From Variovorax paradoxus (lineage in GTDB: Bacteria > Pseudomonadota > Gammaproteobacteria > Burkholderiales > Burkholderiaceae_C), in the NCBI RefSeq assembly GCF_000834655.1, contig NZ_JXQQ01000030.1, positions 1-64,000 of the forward strand: a DNA stretch of 64,000 nucleotides, written 5' to 3'. A program made the position numbers and the translations under genes. The notes beneath the pieces were generated by a model. It was not told the DNA's origin and made no database searches. It saw only the letters and a list, made by a program, of their open reading frames with translations. Numbering within the stretch: position 1 is the first letter of the stretch; every line of letters starts with the position of its first letter. Positions 63,214-64,000 of the stretch are shown here, piece by piece.

Positions 63214-64000
63214 ATGCTCGAAACGGTGAACTACGCGCAGCTGCTCTTCCCCGACTTCTCCCTCATCGCCATAGGCTGGCTCCTGTGCCGCTACACCGCC
63301 CTGGACCGCCGCGTGTGGGACCAGGTCGAGAGCCTGGTCTACTACTTTCTATTTCCGGTGCTGCTGTTCCATTCGATCGTGCGCAGCCCGCTCGACTTCG
63401 CCGCCACCTCGAGCCTGCTGACCGCGGGCGTGGGCATCGGCCTGTGCGGCATCGCGCTGGCCTACGCCCTGCCCTACGTGCCGGGCATCGGCCCGCACAT
63501 CGACCGGCGCGACCATGCCGCGAGCGCGCAGGTCGCATTCCGCTTCAACTCCTTCATTTGCCTCGCGCTGGCCGACCGGCTCGCGGGCCCCGAGGGCCTC
63601 TTGCTCATCGCGGTGCTGATCGGCGTGTGCGTGCCGATGTTCAACATCGCGGCCGTGTGGCCGATGACGCGCCACGCGCAGACCGGCTTCGTGCGGCAAC
63701 TGGTGCGCAACCCGCTCATCGTCGCGACGGTCGCGGGGCTGCTCGCGAACGTGCTGGGCCTCACGGTACCGAACTGGCTCACGCCCACGCTCACCCGCAT
63801 CGGCGCCGCATCGCTCGCGCTCGGCCTCCTGGCCGCGGGCGCGGGCATGCAGTTCGCGACGCTCGGGCGCGGCAAGGTGCTGGCGGTGTCGGTGCTGGCG
63901 ATACGGCACCTGATCCTTCCGCTGGTCGCATGGGGCCTGGCGCGCGCATTACGTCTCGATGGCGTGCAGGCGTCGGTGCTGATGGCGTTCTCTGCCGTGC
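63214..64000 (+). CDS. AEC-family (auxin efflux carrier-like) transporter, 3' end beyond the window
   Basis: The open frame from ATG 63214 has no stop before 64000 and gives at least 262 residues. The protein has several membrane segments: DFSLIAIGWLLCRYTAL, VYYFLFPVLLFHSIV, GVGIGLCGIALAYALP and LIAVLIGVCVPMFNIAAVW. The Arg-rich RFNSFICLALADRLAG motif and the FPVLLF motif are typical of AEC carriers. Substrate unknown. It is divergent from the Bug gene. Confidence 0.78.
   Translation, partial: MLETVNYAQLLFPDFSLIAIGWLLCRYTALDRRVWDQVESLVYYFLFPVLLFHSIVRSPLDFAATSSLLTAGVGIGLCGIALAYALPYVPGIGPHIDRRDHAASAQVAFRFNSFICLALADRLAGPEGLLLIAVLIGVCVPMFNIAAVWPMTRHAQTGFVRQLVRNPLIVATVAGLLANVLGLTVPNWLTPTLTRIGAASLALGLLAAGAGMQFATLGRGKVLAVSVLAIRHLILPLVAWGLARALRLDGVQASVLMAFSAV

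Overview
The window is high-GC DNA of a betaproteobacterium, most likely Comamonadaceae and close to Variovorax. The grounds are the gene order (dapA-bamC-metallohydrolase; pyrG-kdsA-eno-ftsB; coaBC-dut), three Bug-type solute-binding proteins, and TTG/GTG starts in several housekeeping genes. It is chromosomal. I see no rRNA, intact tRNA, CRISPR array, transposase or phage module.

Layout. 1-6121: a minus-strand 2-ketogluconate (kgu) operon: two permeases, a solute-binding protein, an ATPase, then KguE, KguK and KguD. A perfect PtxS-type operator sits at its promoter. 6122-12533: a CorA-like membrane protein, a phosphoesterase, an isochorismatase-like hydrolase, a large lipase-like hydrolase and an NAPE-PLD-like lipoprotein. 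12534-19225: parE, a lytic transglycosylase, a Kelch protein, parC and a 63-residue membrane protein, all on minus. 19381-24451: an MFS transporter, a 46-residue membrane protein, a methyltransferase, dapA, bamC and a metallohydrolase. 24484-29925: small lipoproteins, the L16 hydroxylase RoxA divergent from a SlyD-like isomerase, dut and coaBC. 30049-35874: pyrG-kdsA-DUF1330-eno-ftsB, then a PnuC/NadR-type pair for nicotinamide riboside uptake and phosphorylation.

The accessory part starts at about 35.9 kb. It has a secreted protein, an AraC regulator divergent from an SDR and an imine-reductase-like enzyme, then a damaged two-partner secretion locus (39553-44860). There the 5' part of a large tpsA is joined out of frame to the last third of a tpsB. 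After hslO, a gamma carbonic anhydrase and a DUF455/pentapeptide pair comes a thiolase/MaoC unit. It shares an operator motif with the neighbouring TetR gene. Two adjacent Bug proteins and a DUF72 protein follow. The phosphonate operon phnD-phnC-phnE-phnA-(Fe-alcohol dehydrogenase)-phnY (60022-53648) is translationally coupled and divergent from a LysR gene with an LTTR-box-like palindrome. The window closes with a XerD recombinase, a third Bug protein and the start of an AEC-family carrier.

Two cross-cutting signals stand out. At least nine genes carry a -10-like hexamer exactly 6-7 nt before the ATG and no Shine-Dalgarno, which suggests leaderless transcription. An intergenic repeat of about 92 bp occurs twice, in opposite orientations, once inside the kgu operon.
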